In this document: positions 1 to 10,237 of the stretch, piece after piece
Numbering within the stretch: the first letter of the stretch is position 1
Layout: every line of letters starts with the position of its first letter
Assembly (NCBI RefSeq): GCF_910596095.1
Contig: NC_056550.1
Coordinates: 19,390,001 to 19,454,000, forward strand
Length of the DNA: 64,000 bases
DNA from: Thunnus maccoyii
Lineage: Eukaryota > Chordata > Actinopteri > Scombriformes > Scombridae
Direction: 5' to 3'
Position numbers and translations under genes: made by a program
Notes under the pieces: generated by a model
Told to the model about the DNA's origin: nothing
What the model saw: the letters and a program-made list of their open reading frames with translations, nothing else
Database searches by the model: none

Positions 1-391
1 TTAAATGATCACAAATTGACAGCCTGATATACACACATAGACATGATGAACACAGTAACAAAATGCCAGTTTGTTACCCAGAGACTGCACAATAACAGCA
101 TAAGAAACCGAGCAGGTTCTATGATCAGGACCTTGGACAGAGATCGTAATATTTCGGTGGAAATATTAGTTTGACACTGTCAGCTGTATCGTCCTTTTAC
201 TGATTTCCAGACTGCTTATTATAAACAGAAACGCTCAGCCATCAGTTTGCTGATTGCAATCACCATTTCATTCAGTTCAGTACGAACACTGGTGACTACA
301 AGTTTTTATTTCTTCATGCAACTTCAACATAAAGCGGTACATCAATGGTGTTTTCTGTGTCAGTTGGATAAAATTATCTCATGGTCCCATG
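1..391. repeat. Copy of the beta-alpha intergenic promoter spacer
   Basis: This stretch matches the middle of the divergent beta/alpha spacer that recurs at about 6480-6870, 7380-7760, 14820-15210, 18770-19130, 22730-23120 and 26620-27010. It includes the same landmarks, such as the CGAGCAGGTTC block and the CAACTTCAACATAAAGC block. At about 391 the spacer jumps straight into the last bases of an alpha exon 2, so the proximal alpha promoter, exon 1 and most of exon 2 are gone. Confidence 0.8.
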
Positions 392-680
392 TGCCAACTT
401 CAAGGTGAAGATTCAAAATCATCAATACATGATGTAGTGTGTTTCTCAGACTTTGGTCTCAAGATTCGCAACGGGCTCATCTGTCATTACCAGGCACATA
501 ATGTACTTATGTACAGTGTAGATAATTCTGTTCCACTCAGATAAATGGAGTACAGAATGAGCAACAATTGTAACATCAAACCTCTGGGACAGATGTGTGT
601 CATTCACCCCTGAGGTCCATGTGGCTATGGACAAGTTCCTGGCTACTCTGGCTCTGGCCCTGGCTGAGAAATACAGATAA
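392..680 (+). pseudogene. Alpha-globin pseudogene, exon ends only
   Basis: Only the last 13 bases of exon 2 (392-404), a full-looking intron 2 start, and the second half of exon 3 (about 603-680, ending in the usual AEKYR and TAA) remain. Two deletions explain this. One fuses upstream spacer to the end of exon 2; the other removes the 3' end of intron 2 and the first third of exon 3. The 3' flank, with an AATAAA at about 719, still matches the intact alpha genes. No heme pocket is encoded, so this is a dead copy of the same alpha family as the array genes. Confidence 0.85.
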
Positions 681-1956
681 ACAGGGCTCAAGCGCAAGAG
701 CTCACTGTGCAAATAATTAATAAATGCATGAATAAAACAAATATTTGTTTTCTTTGTGATTATTTTAGACAACACGAGTCAACTGTGTTTCCAGTCTGTT
801 TAACGGAACAATAAATTAGCAGAACTGCAAAATGGGGACAGTCGTAAAGTTCATATATTTCCCAGAAGTTTAAAAAAACAAAACTTATTTGTTTTAACTA
901 ATTACATCTACAAATGTCTTCCTTATGTGGAAATATTTAGTATAGTATGCATAACCGCCAATGCCATGCTTTCATCTGAATATCCCAATAATATAGATAC
1001 GTAAAGTTCATATATTTTCCCAAAGTTTTACATGATCAGGTTGTATCATGCTTTAATCTTAAACTCACACTAACTGTGTTTATAAAATCTGTCAATGTAT
1101 GAAGTAACTTTCAATTAATATTCATTAATTGACTATTAAATATAAACTAATCACGTAAAGTCATAGTTACTTGATCATTTGTTAATGCAACAGGAGTTCT
1201 TGTTACATCCTGCATTAATTAATGTATTTTAGTTAAATATATGATTTGTACTTTCATTATAAAGTGTTACCAAAATTACATTAATTCAGAAATATCTTGG
1301 TAAAACAGAAGAGGAGGCAATTAGTATTACATGTTTATAAATAATGTAAATATTTACATTTAATATATAATAATTACATTTAATATACAATAATTACATT
1401 TAAACACATTTAAAGTCACAGTTGGATGCAATAATGCCTTTATTGAAAAAAAAACATAAGAATAATAACAATTTCAATATTATTCGGGTTTTTTTTTGTT
1501 AATTGCTATTATCATTAAATGAAATGATGCGTTTCTAAGTCCTACTTTTAAAACTAAATAGGGTGATGGTAGTTGACATTCAGTGATGTTGTGACTTAAA
1601 CTCCAGCAGAAGGGCGAGTTAAAAACAGGCTGCTCCCATGATATGCATATGGACTATCATTTTAACATTTTATCATCTTTTTGTCCCCTTTTGTGTCCAA
1701 AGATCACTTTTTGGTTAGTACTATTTCCTCAGATGGGCCCCTGCATTTTCATGGTGATTTAATCTGTTTTGTTCATAATTACAGACAAACAACGTTTTAA
1801 ACATGTTTATTCTCTTATTTGCTTTTATAGACATGATAAAAAAAACAAAGAGCCTATAAGCCTGTGATGTGATGTGACAACATGAAGGGTGGGCTGTTTT
1901 TGGAATGATTATTGAAAATCTATAATAATAGTCACAGCGGTTCCATAACTCATTAC
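681..1956. repeat. Alpha-to-beta tail-to-tail spacer copy
   Basis: AT-rich sequence homologous to the spacers at 16461-17582, 20351-21537 and 24367-25433. It contains the alpha polyadenylation signal and, near the right end, the beta 3' flank. Beta exon 3 should lie at about 1865-1880 but is cleanly missing: the text goes from the beta 3' flank (TGTGATG) straight to intron 2 (ACAACATGAAGG). Near 1256-1271 is ATTATAAAGTGTTACC, a motif that also ends the palindromic transposon at 5708. Confidence 0.7.
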
Positions 1957-3710
1957 CTTGAAATTATCAGGGTCCACGTGCAGTTTCTCGGAGTGCAGCA
2001 CGCTCAGCTCAGCATAAGTGGCCTTGATGTTGTCCATGGTCTTCACAGCCTGGTCCAGACCACGGAGGATAGTTTTTCCATGATTTGCAATCATCGGCTT
2101 TGACATGATGACGGCGGCGTTGTAGAGGTTTCCAACGTTGCTGACGACCAGGCACCAAAAAAGAAAAAGACAACAAGTGTTAAAGATTGAGATCATTTGT
2201 GCCAGAAAAGAAACATTGAGTTAACACTTTATAATACAGCCCGCGTTTTACAGTGTAACTTCCCATCACTTAACATGTAATTTCCCGTAACTTACGGTGT
2301 AACATCCTCGTATGAATCCATATATATAAAATACTTACCGTTTCTTACTTGTACTTAAATGTAGGCACAGCAGAAGAAAACAAAACAACGAGAAACAAGG
2401 GAGTAACAATTGGGAATTTAGAGTGTAACTCCCAGACATTTACTGTGTAACTTCCCGGAACTTATGGTGTAACTTCCTCGTATGAATCAGTACATATGTA
2501 TATGGATAACGTGCAATAAAATCAAATGTTTCTGCTCTTTGCTCATGGCAGTTAGGACAATCATTTTTTATGCATGCGTGTTTGGCAGGCAAGCTCCACC
2601 CACACTCCAGAGATTCATTATCCTTATGTCTTCTACCTCATTGTCTAAATTTGAATAAGTCGAGAAATGGGTCTATACCTTTAAGAACTAGCTCCTAGCA
2701 GCCATGTTGGTCCAGCACTGCAGCAGCTCAGAACAGGCAAACTTACCTTTCTGAAATGCACAGCTGTGGAAAGCTTGTATTGTCATCCGAGGATGAAAAA
2801 ATAACAATACAGTAATGTAATCATATACATAGTACATCTTTAATTACACAATAATAAGGTACACAGGTAGTTATGAAACATGATTTTATTCTTTAATTAC
2901 ACAGAAACCACAAGGTATGTGCTGTTCTCCCAGTCTTACTCTGTAAATACAGAGTACTTACTCTGTAACTCCATAGTAACAACAGGAGGAGGGCTGGATT
3001 ATGTCGTTCACAATGTTCTCCTGGTCCTACTCTGTAAGTACATGGTAACAACAGGGTGCCAGCTGGATTTTGTTCTCCCTTCCTTACTTAGCTGTTTGGT
3101 TCTGTTACCTTTCATGTCACAAACTAACAACATGCAACATGTCATTAACAACACACCAGACCAACATTTTGAACAGACAATGAGAAAACATTATTGAACA
3201 TGATTAAATAGAATATGTTTCATGTATAACTTCTTAACTATATAAACTACTATTATACAATATAAATATTCTATATAAATTGTACTACATACAACTTAAA
3301 CAACAAAAACTATATATAAAACTTAAACAACAAAACAACTCTTAACTAATCTATCTATCTTAACTAATCTATCAAAAATGTAGTTATAAAATGATTATGT
3401 TTAGTAAAAAGAAAAACCCAACAAGAACAAAACAGGAAAATATGTTTAAGTTGTAAACATACTCTCTTCTTTACTCTACTTTAGGGATTAATGTGTGTTT
3501 TGCATTTACAGTACAGTGAGTTATAGATTGTATTGTGTATTAAACCTAGAGCACAGTACTGTTTATTACTTAACACCTAACAAGTACAGGAAAGAAATAT
3601 AAAACTTGACTACACCTGAACAGGTCACACTGGTATGTGTATGTCCTGAAAAACATAAAGATCAAATTTAAAAACAAAATCAATCTCCGTGTGTCCCAGG
3701 CCTTGAAACC

Positions 3711-4158
3711 ATGGACCATGTGGACAAAACAATGATGGCTCTGACAAGCATCGTTGCCGAGGTACAGTGCACTGCATGTGAAAATGTTATACCTGTATTT
3801 GTGGTGCCGTCATGCTTGTTTTTTACTTAACTTTAACTGTTATTCACTACTACAAATTACGTAATATCAAAATAACTTGTAACTACCATTTTTAGTTGTG
3901 TGGGTGGGGGTTAGGGGTAATGTAATGAATGCTGTTATGTAACAATTGTGTGCTTGTGTGTTTTAGACTTCACTATACTGTAATATACTTCAATATTTGA
4001 GATTACAGACGGATATAGCATCAGTAAGGGAACACTTTGGTGTCCCCACCTACACTGAAGGGACAACCTTAAAAGATTTCGCATTGCATTTTAAGGGATT
4101 TGTTGACTCCTGCCGTGACATGAAGAACAAAATTTTAAAAAAGACTGCAAAGAAGTGA
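3711..4158 (+). CDS. Hypothetical small spliced gene in the core of the transposon
   Basis: In the unique core, an ATG at 3711 opens 17 codons (MDHVDKTMMALTSIVAE) ending at a GAG|GTACAG donor (3761/3762). A second open segment ends at TGA 4156-4158. It can begin after TTTTAG at 3967 or after ATTACAG at 4009; both acceptors keep the frame, giving about 80 or 66 residues. The C-terminal part reads TDIASVREHFGVPTYTEG ... DSCRDMKNKILKKTAKK: one Cys, a basic tail, no signal peptide or membrane segment. A CCCAG acceptor at about 3699 sits just before the ATG, and the frame is open through it, so an upstream exon is possible. I do not recognise the family. It could be a captured host exon pair, a small element-encoded protein, or chance. 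Transcription is unproven. Confidence 0.35.
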
Positions 4159-4611
4159 TGAACTCCTCCCACTAAAGTGACGATGTAGACCATAAGAACA
4201 AAGTACCTTTTTGTTGGTTTTTTACATTTACAATTTAAACATATTTTCCTGTTTTGTTCTTGTTGTTGTTGGTTTTTTTACTAGACTTAATTTTATAACT
4301 ACATTTTGATAGATTAGTTAAGAGTTATTTTTATTGTTTTAGTTTTATATATAGTTTTATATATAGTTTTTTGTTGTTTAAGTTGTATATAGTACAATTT
4401 ATATAGAGTATTTATATTGTATAATAGTAGTTTATATAGTTAAAAAGTTATAAATGAAACATTCTGCTTAATCATGTTCAATAATGTTTTCTTATTGTCT
4501 GTTCAAAATGTTGGTCTGGTGTGTTGTTAATGACATGTTGCATGTTGTTAGTTTGTGACATGAAAGGTAACAGAACCAAACAGCTAAGTAAGGAAGGGAG
4601 AACAAAATCCA

Positions 4612-5035
4612 GCCGGCACCTTGTTGTTACCATGTACTTACAGAGTAAGACCAGAAGAACACTGTGAACTACATAATCCAGCTCACCCCCTGTTGTTACT
4701 ATGTAGTTATAGAGTAAGTAGTCTGTATTTACAGAGTGAGGACTGGGGAGCAGTGTGAATTGAAATAATCCAGCTCATTCCCTGTTGTTACCATGTATTT
4801 ACAGAGTAAGTAGTCTGTACTTACAGCGTAAGGACTGGGGAACAGTGTGAATTTAATAATCCTGCCTGCTCCCTGTTGTTACTATGTATTTACAGAGTAA
4901 GTAGTCTGTACTTACAGAGTAAGGACTGGGGAACAGTGTGAACTACATAATCCTGCCTGCTCTCTGTTGTTACCATGTATTAACAGAGTAAGTAGTCTAT
5001 ATTTACAGAGTAAGACTGGGAGAACAGCACATACC
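4612..5035. repeat. Tandem ~90-bp repeats in the right arm of the transposon
   Basis: About five imperfect units share CTGTTGTTACCATGTA, a TACAGAGTAAGTAGTCTGTA block, GACTGGGGAACAGTGTGAA and an AATCC ending. The left arm carries only about two units (around 2930-3090, inverted), which explains why the right arm is about 240 bp longer. The unit contains its own short inverted motif (TTACTCTGTAAATACA and complement). Confidence 0.8.
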
Positions 5036-6047
5036 TTGTGGTTTCTGTGTAATTAAAGAATAAAATCATGTCTCATAACTACCTGTGTACCTTATTATTG
5101 TGTAATTAAAGATGTACTATGTATATGATTACATTACTGTATTGTTATTTTTTTCATCCTCAGATGATAATACAAGCTTTCAATAGCTGTGCATTTCAGA
5201 GAGGTAAGTTTGCCTGTTCTGAGCTGCTGCAGTGCTGGACCAACATGGCTGCTAGGAGCTAGTTCTTAAAGGTATAGACCCATTTCTCGACTTATTCAAA
5301 TTTAGACAATGAGGTAGAAGAGATAAGGATAATGAATCTCTGGAGTGTGGGTGGAGCTTGCGTGCCAAACACACATGCATAAAAAATGATTGCCCTAATT
5401 GCCATGAGCAAAGGGCAGAAACATTTGTTTTTATTGCACATTACCCATATACATATGTACTGATTCATACGAAGAAGTTACACGGTAAATGTCGGGGAGT
5501 TACACTCTAAATCCCCAATTGTTACTCCCTTGTTTCTCGTTGGTTTGTTTTCTTCTGCTTTACCTACATTTAAGTATCAGTGAGAACCGTTAAGTATTTT
5601 ATATGTACGGATTCATACGAGGAAGTTACAACGGAAGTTCTGGGAAATTACATGTTAAGTGGTGGGAAGTTACACTGTAAAACGCAGGCTGTATTATAAA
5701 GTGTTACCAAATAACAAGTACACCTCACGACCAGGCACCTGAAAAAACATTAAAAACACGAGTGTTTAAGATTGAGATCATTTGTAGCACAAAAAAAGAA
5801 AAAAAAAAAACCTTTGTGATTCTTTGGGACACGTTGTGTTCTGACAAAGTGCATCCAAAACATAAATCCTGATCCTTAAATAGTGTCTTTTTTAGGGTGT
5901 CATAAAGATTACGTCAGTACACTCCTGTTGATGCAAAATAACAAGTACACCTCACCTGGCAAGAGCTGCAGGGCCCACAGACTCATAGTCCATCTTGGCG
6001 AAGATGTCCTGGATGGTGGCGCGCTCGAAGTCTGTCCACTCGACCAT

Positions 6048-6908
6048 TTTGCTGACGTCTAGATTGTCCTGAGCGCATCAGTAGATGCTTTGCTTCCCGG
6101 CACTAGATTCCCCTTTTAAAGCAACCCTGCTCCCCTCCCAGAAGCATGTGACTGGATGACAGTGGGCCGGTCAACTGCTGATTTTAGACAATGATAAGGG
6201 TATCTGCACCACTTCGATTGTTCCTGAGAAAGACAAGAATAGCTTGAGGTACAAAGTATACCCCGGAGCCCGACAGGGGCCCACCATTCAAAAAGGCAAA
6301 ATAATACAAACTCCTTCAGACTCACAATCATTCATATTCAAATAATAATACACAGAAACCCAGTGTATTAAGAAGAAATAACGATGTAAAATAATTTTTA
6401 CAGGATATCCTGAAGCTTATTTTACCTTTGTGTTACTATCTTTTGGTCAAAGAGGCGTAAATTGATATGATCACAAATTGTTGGCAGAGCTACAGCCTGA
6501 TATACACACATACATGATGATGAACACAGTAACAAAATGCCAGTTTGTTACCCAGAGACTGCACAATAATAGCATAAGAAACCGAGCAGGTTCCATGATC
6601 AGGACCTTGGACAGCGATCGTAAAATTGCGGTGCAAATACTAGTTTGACACTGTCAGCTGTACCGTCCTTTTTTCTGATTTCCACACTGCTCATTGTAAA
6701 CATAAAAGCTCAGTCATGCTGATTGCAATCACCATTTCCTTCAGTTCAGTGTGAACATTAGTGACTACAAGTTGTTATTCCTTCATGCAACTTCAACATA
6801 AAGCAGCACATCAAGGGTGTTTTCTATGTCACTTGGATCAAATTGTCAAATGATCCTCCGTCAAAGCTGTGTTCAGATTTTAATCACAATTTTATTATTA
6901 CACCTCAC
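6048..6908. promoter_or_regulatory. Beta promoter plus intergenic spacer copy, alpha gene lost
   Basis: 6048-6340 is a beta upstream region (minus strand). It has a TTTAAAAG TATA-like box at about 6113-6120 and the paired GATA motif ATGATAAGGGTATCTGC at about 6190. It is followed by the standard spacer (6470-6890). Where an alpha promoter and gene should follow, the sequence passes at about 6898 directly into the donor side of another beta exon 1. A whole alpha gene and the rest of a beta gene are therefore missing. Confidence 0.75.
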
Positions 6909-7000
6909 CTGGCAGGAGCTGCAGGGCCCGCGACCTCATAGTTCATCTTGGCGAGGATGTCCTGGATGGTGGCGCGCTCGAAGTCTGTCCTCTCGACCAT
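6909..7000 (-). pseudogene. Orphan beta-globin exon 1
   Basis: A 92-nt beta exon 1 with ATG (6998-7000) and a consensus donor (CTCACCTGG on the plus strand) stands alone. It reads [22 protein letters not shown]..., with Trp3 changed to Arg and several other differences from intact copies, suggesting older divergence. No exon 2 or 3 lies downstream. Its left neighbour is alpha-upstream spacer, joined at about 6898. Its own promoter region to the right (7001-7270, TATA-like box at about 7056) is well kept. Confidence 0.85.
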
Positions 7001-8154
7001 TTTGCTGATTGTCCTGTGCGGATCAGTAGATGCTTTGCTTCCCGGAACCAGATACACCTTTTAAAGCAACCCCACTCCCCTCCCAGAGGCATGTGACTGG
7101 ATAACAGTGGGCCAGTCAACTGCTGATTTAAGACAGTGATAAGGGTATCTGCACAACTTAGATTGTTCCTGAGAAAGACAAAAATAGCTTGAGATACAAA
7201 ATATACACCGCAGCCCCACAGGGCCCCACCATTCAAGAAGGCAAAACAATACAAACTCCCCCAGACTCACAATGATTCATATTTAAATTATGCCCAGAAA
7301 CCCAGTGTGTTAAGAAGAAATAATGATGTGAAAGAAAAAAGTTTACAAAGTATCTTGAAGCTTATTTCCACTTCGTGTCATTATCCTTTGGTCAAACAGG
7401 TTAAAATTGTTGGCAGAGCCACAGTCTGAAATACACAAATACATAATGAACACAGTGACAGTTTGTTACCCAGAGACTACACAATAGAAACCGAGCAGGT
7501 TCCATGATCAGGATCATCGTAATTTTTCGGTGGAAATATTAGTTTGACACTGTCAGCTGTATCGTCCTTTTACTGATTTCCACACTGCTCATTGTAAACG
7601 GACACGCTCAGCCATCAGTTTGCTGATTACAATCACCATTTCATTCAGTTCAGTACGAACATTAGTGACTACAAGTTTTTATTTCTTCATGCAACTTCAA
7701 CATGAAGCAGCACATCAAGGGTGTTTTCTGTGTCACTTTGATCAAAGTGTCTAATGGTCCCATGTGAAAAATGTCTTCAGATTTTAATCATTATTTTATT
7801 ATTTATATGTTTATATTATAATACATACTATTATATGGTGGTATTATTGCCCTTATTTGTGCCAGTAGCTGCTCACAGCCCATGACTGTCCCAAGTGTGT
7901 CCATATCTACGTCAAAAATATATGTTAAATAATTAGGTAGATTGCTGTGTTTTAGATTGAGTGATGTAATTCAAAGAGGCTCTGGGGCCACCATAAGAAG
8001 ATTTTTATCTCATGGGGGCTGCAACCTAACAGGAAACGCCCTCTGCAGCCTATCTTGGAGGTGGTCTCGGGTGTGTCCATGCTTTGTTTTAACTATAAAA
8101 ACCCCCCATTGTTTGCGCTACAAAGCACTCAGTGACACTCAACCAACAGGCAAG
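7001..8154. promoter_or_regulatory. Divergent beta/alpha promoter spacer (both genes dead)
   Basis: Full-length spacer homologous to those in the working array. The beta side has a TTTAAAAG box and a GATAAGGGTATCTGC pair at about 7139-7152. The alpha side has CAGCCTATCTTGGAGGTGG (inverted GATA), GGGTGTGTCC (inverted CACCC) and TATAAAA at 8094-8100, 55-61 bp before the alpha ATG. It is the best-kept promoter among the dead units. Confidence 0.75.
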
Positions 8155-8546
8155 ATGACCAGTCTCACTGCTAAGGACAAAGCCAATGTCAAGGCCTTCT
8201 GGGATAAGGTGTCTTCAAGGCGGACGACATCGGTATGGATGCTATCTCCAGGTAGATATAACTTAAAACAGACTGATGTAACCTGCTCCAACACTGATGG
8301 ATTCATTTACATACTCCCTTTTTAAATTTTCTACCCGGGATGCTAACCGTGTACCCGCAGACCAAGACTTACTTCGTCCACTTGAAGGACTTGAGTCCCG
8401 GATCTGCCAACGTGAGGAAGTACGGAAGAACTATTATGGCTAGAGTTGCTGATGCTCTGACCAAGATCGACGATCTGAAAGGAGGTCTTCTCAGCCTCAG
8501 TGAGCTGCATGCCCTCACTCTGCGAGTGGACCCTGCCAACTTCAAG
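8155..8546 (+). pseudogene. Alpha-globin pseudogene lacking exon 3
   Basis: Exon 1 (8155-8251) starts [21 protein letters not shown] but is 97 nt instead of 98. One A is missing in the run after TCTTC, which shifts the frame. The intron 1 acceptor is CCCGG instead of CCCAG. Exon 2 (8339-8546) is full length but has Tyr for the distal histidine (RKYGR instead of RKHGR), Leu for Trp in the AHW motif, and Arg for Gly in MARVADAL. Intron 2 is recognisable to about 8790 and then stops; exon 3 is absent. Dead copy of the amplified alpha subtype. Confidence 0.92.
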
Positions 8547-8798
8547 GTACTGAGTCAAAGCCTGTGATCAGTGTGATTTTTTTCTCAAATTGTGGTCCTT
8601 TCAAGACTTACAACTACAGTGTTAATTTTTCATTAGCAAAACGGTACTGATGCTGCTCTATGCAGTTCAATTAAAATAAACTTGACATCTGACAAGTAAG
8701 GGTCATGTATGTCGCATTAGAATTATGAAATATGGAAGCGCAACTGCAAATGCAATAATATGGGACAGATGTGTGGGTGGGTCCTAATTTTGCCAAGT

Positions 8799-8850
8799 GG
8801 TTGTTGTCCTGGGACCAACATTTTATATGATAGCCCTGGGACAACAACTG
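8799..8850. repeat. Short inverted repeat (hairpin), possible MITE remnant
   Basis: GTTGTTGTCCTGGGACC (from 8800) and CCCTGGGACAACAAC (to 8848) pair across a short loop rich in A and T. It lies where the alpha pseudogene intron 2 similarity breaks off, so it may mark an insertion or deletion end. Confidence 0.5.
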
Positions 8851-9265
8851 CCTCAGCCAATCAACTTTTGTGATGCTATCACAGCGAGCCCTGCTGCCAA
8901 TGCCTACAAAACTTAAATTGAAGAAAAAAAGGAGGGAAAAACGGCAAAGAGGCGCAAGTTAAATTAGGAGATGCTACATCCAATTTAAAGTTTTCAGATT
9001 TACGTATTAGTTTACTGCTGCTAGTCTGCAACTACAGCTTTATTATTATGAGATATTATAAAATGCATATTTGCTTTTTAGATTAGCATTTTTCTGCCAT
9101 GGAATTAAGCTAACATTAGCTTTCAAAGGTGAGCTAACAGTTAGCAAGGTTGCTACCAGCCAAAACTGATGCACATTGCTATCTTTCTGACTCAAATTGA
9201 AACAATCCGAGAGTAATATTTAGATGTTAAGCCAGTCTGTCTTCTTTTTGAAGGAAACATAGACT
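8851..9265. other. No gene seen
   Basis: Non-globin sequence between the truncated alpha pseudogene and the reading frame at 9266. GCTAAC-containing near-palindromes at about 9108-9145 (AGCTAACATTAGCTTT, GAGCTAACAGTTAGC) hint at transposon ends. Nothing else is recognisable. Confidence 0.4.
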
Positions 9266-9652
9266 TCACCTCCTTTGGCCTTGACTTTGAGGTGTGCATG
9301 CCCCAGAGCGCTTGCATGTAAACAAGAAATATCCATCTTTCTGAACTTGCAGACTTGCAAAATTCATACTCATAACATTTGCATCTTTTGAGGTGTTAAT
9401 AGTGGTGAGCCTATCTTGAATGAATTCATAAGCATCAGAATAATTTTCCAGAACATGGACTGCTAAATCTGTCTTTTCGTTGTTTCCTTGAAATCTCTCC
9501 TCTTTGTATACAGTTGTATTTATGAATTCCTCCAGGTTGTGGTGGACAAAACCTAAAAAGTAAAGAAAAACAAACAATTTGGCTAAAAAAAAATATGATG
9601 TAAATGATGTAAAGAGATAAAAATCCATGATAATCTCAAGAAAGCAATACAT
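9266..9652 (-). other. Unrecognised exon-like open frame
   Basis: The minus strand has a 128-codon open frame. A polypyrimidine tract and TTTTTAG acceptor at about 9557 precede the segment GFVHHNLEEFINTTVYKEE..., which runs acidic and hydrophilic through YSDAYEFIQDRLTTINT to the TAG at 9266. The ATG at 9652 lies in a hydrophobic, intron-like stretch and is probably not the start. I do not recognise the protein. It could be a fragment of a host exon or of a transposon protein; no neighbouring exon was found. Confidence 0.3.
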
Positions 9653-9739
9653 ACATTGTTAGCTCAACATTTATATAATAATAGAAAAGGCAGGATAACC
9701 TTAATAAAGACGCCCTAATAACCTTAATAATAGACCTTT

Positions 9740-9915
9740 AAACTGTATCTTATTACTGTCTATGCTTCTTATGCGCTCCAAGCAAGGCACTGTATCTGGC
9801 ACTGTTAGACGAACAGTATCACTTATTGCCGACTACTGGAAGTATTTACCCTACTAGGACTTATAGTACAAAATTGTAAGTCGCTTTGGATGAAAGCGTC
9901 AGCTAAATGACTACA
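9740..9915 (+). repeat. LINE-2-like 3' tail
   Basis: The segment ends TTGTAAGTCGCTTTGGATG AAAGCGTCAGCTAAATGA, the well-known 3' tail of teleost L2-type LINEs and the SINEs that borrow it. About 100 bp of upstream 3' UTR-like sequence is also present. Identified from memory of the consensus. Confidence 0.7.
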
Positions 9916-10237
9916 TTTAAATTTAAAGTAAAGAGCACTACGTTATTGGAAGCTCAAAATCTAAGTCGACACTATGTAAAGAAATTCACGATAATCGCAA
10001 GTAAATAATGATATGTTATCAAGAGCTTAATACAAGCTTACAGTGCAATGAGAAACCCACTATGATCTCAACCAAATAACACTACAAGTTGTGGCCTCAG
10101 CATCCAATCATAGAGCAGAATCTATTATGATTCTAAACAAAAAAATATCATAATGTCATGCTGTTAAATGTACAATCAAACATAGGCTAATTGATTCAAA
10201 CAGAAACATGAGGGAAACCCCAGGTGTTTCCTTGCAA

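Larger units (their letters stand above)
2221..5708. mobile_element. Palindromic (foldback) DNA transposon, about 3.5 kb
   Basis: The two ends are inverted copies: TTAACACTTTATAATACAG at 2221 and its near-perfect complement ending GTATTATAAAGTGTTACC at 5708. The inverted arms are very long. The left arm runs to about 3465 and the right from about 4225, so roughly 1.25 and 1.48 kb can pair, around a unique core of about 0.76 kb. Subterminal motifs (GTAACTTCC... and CGTATGAATC) repeat several times in each arm, typical of cut-and-paste elements. I see no transposase, so it looks non-autonomous. No clear target-site duplication is visible, and about 190 bp of host intron appears lost at the right junction. 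The family is not recognised; it does not look like an LTR element. Confidence 0.85.
1957..6047 (-). pseudogene. Fused beta-globin pseudogene split by a transposon
   Basis: Beta exon 2 (1957-2155) is 199 nt instead of 223. An in-frame 24-nt loss removes eight residues around the C helix, including Trp37 and the CD1 Phe, so heme and the alpha1-beta2 contact would fail. Exon 3 is absent. Intron 1 is interrupted by the element at 2221-5708. To its right come 20 bases of the intron1/exon1 donor region (5709-5728), then 10 bases of the 5' end of a second exon 2 (5729-5738), a full intron 1, and an intact exon 1 (5956-6047, starting [16 protein letters not shown]). The simplest reading is that two neighbouring beta genes were joined by a deletion of about one unit. 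It cannot make a globin. Confidence 0.9.
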
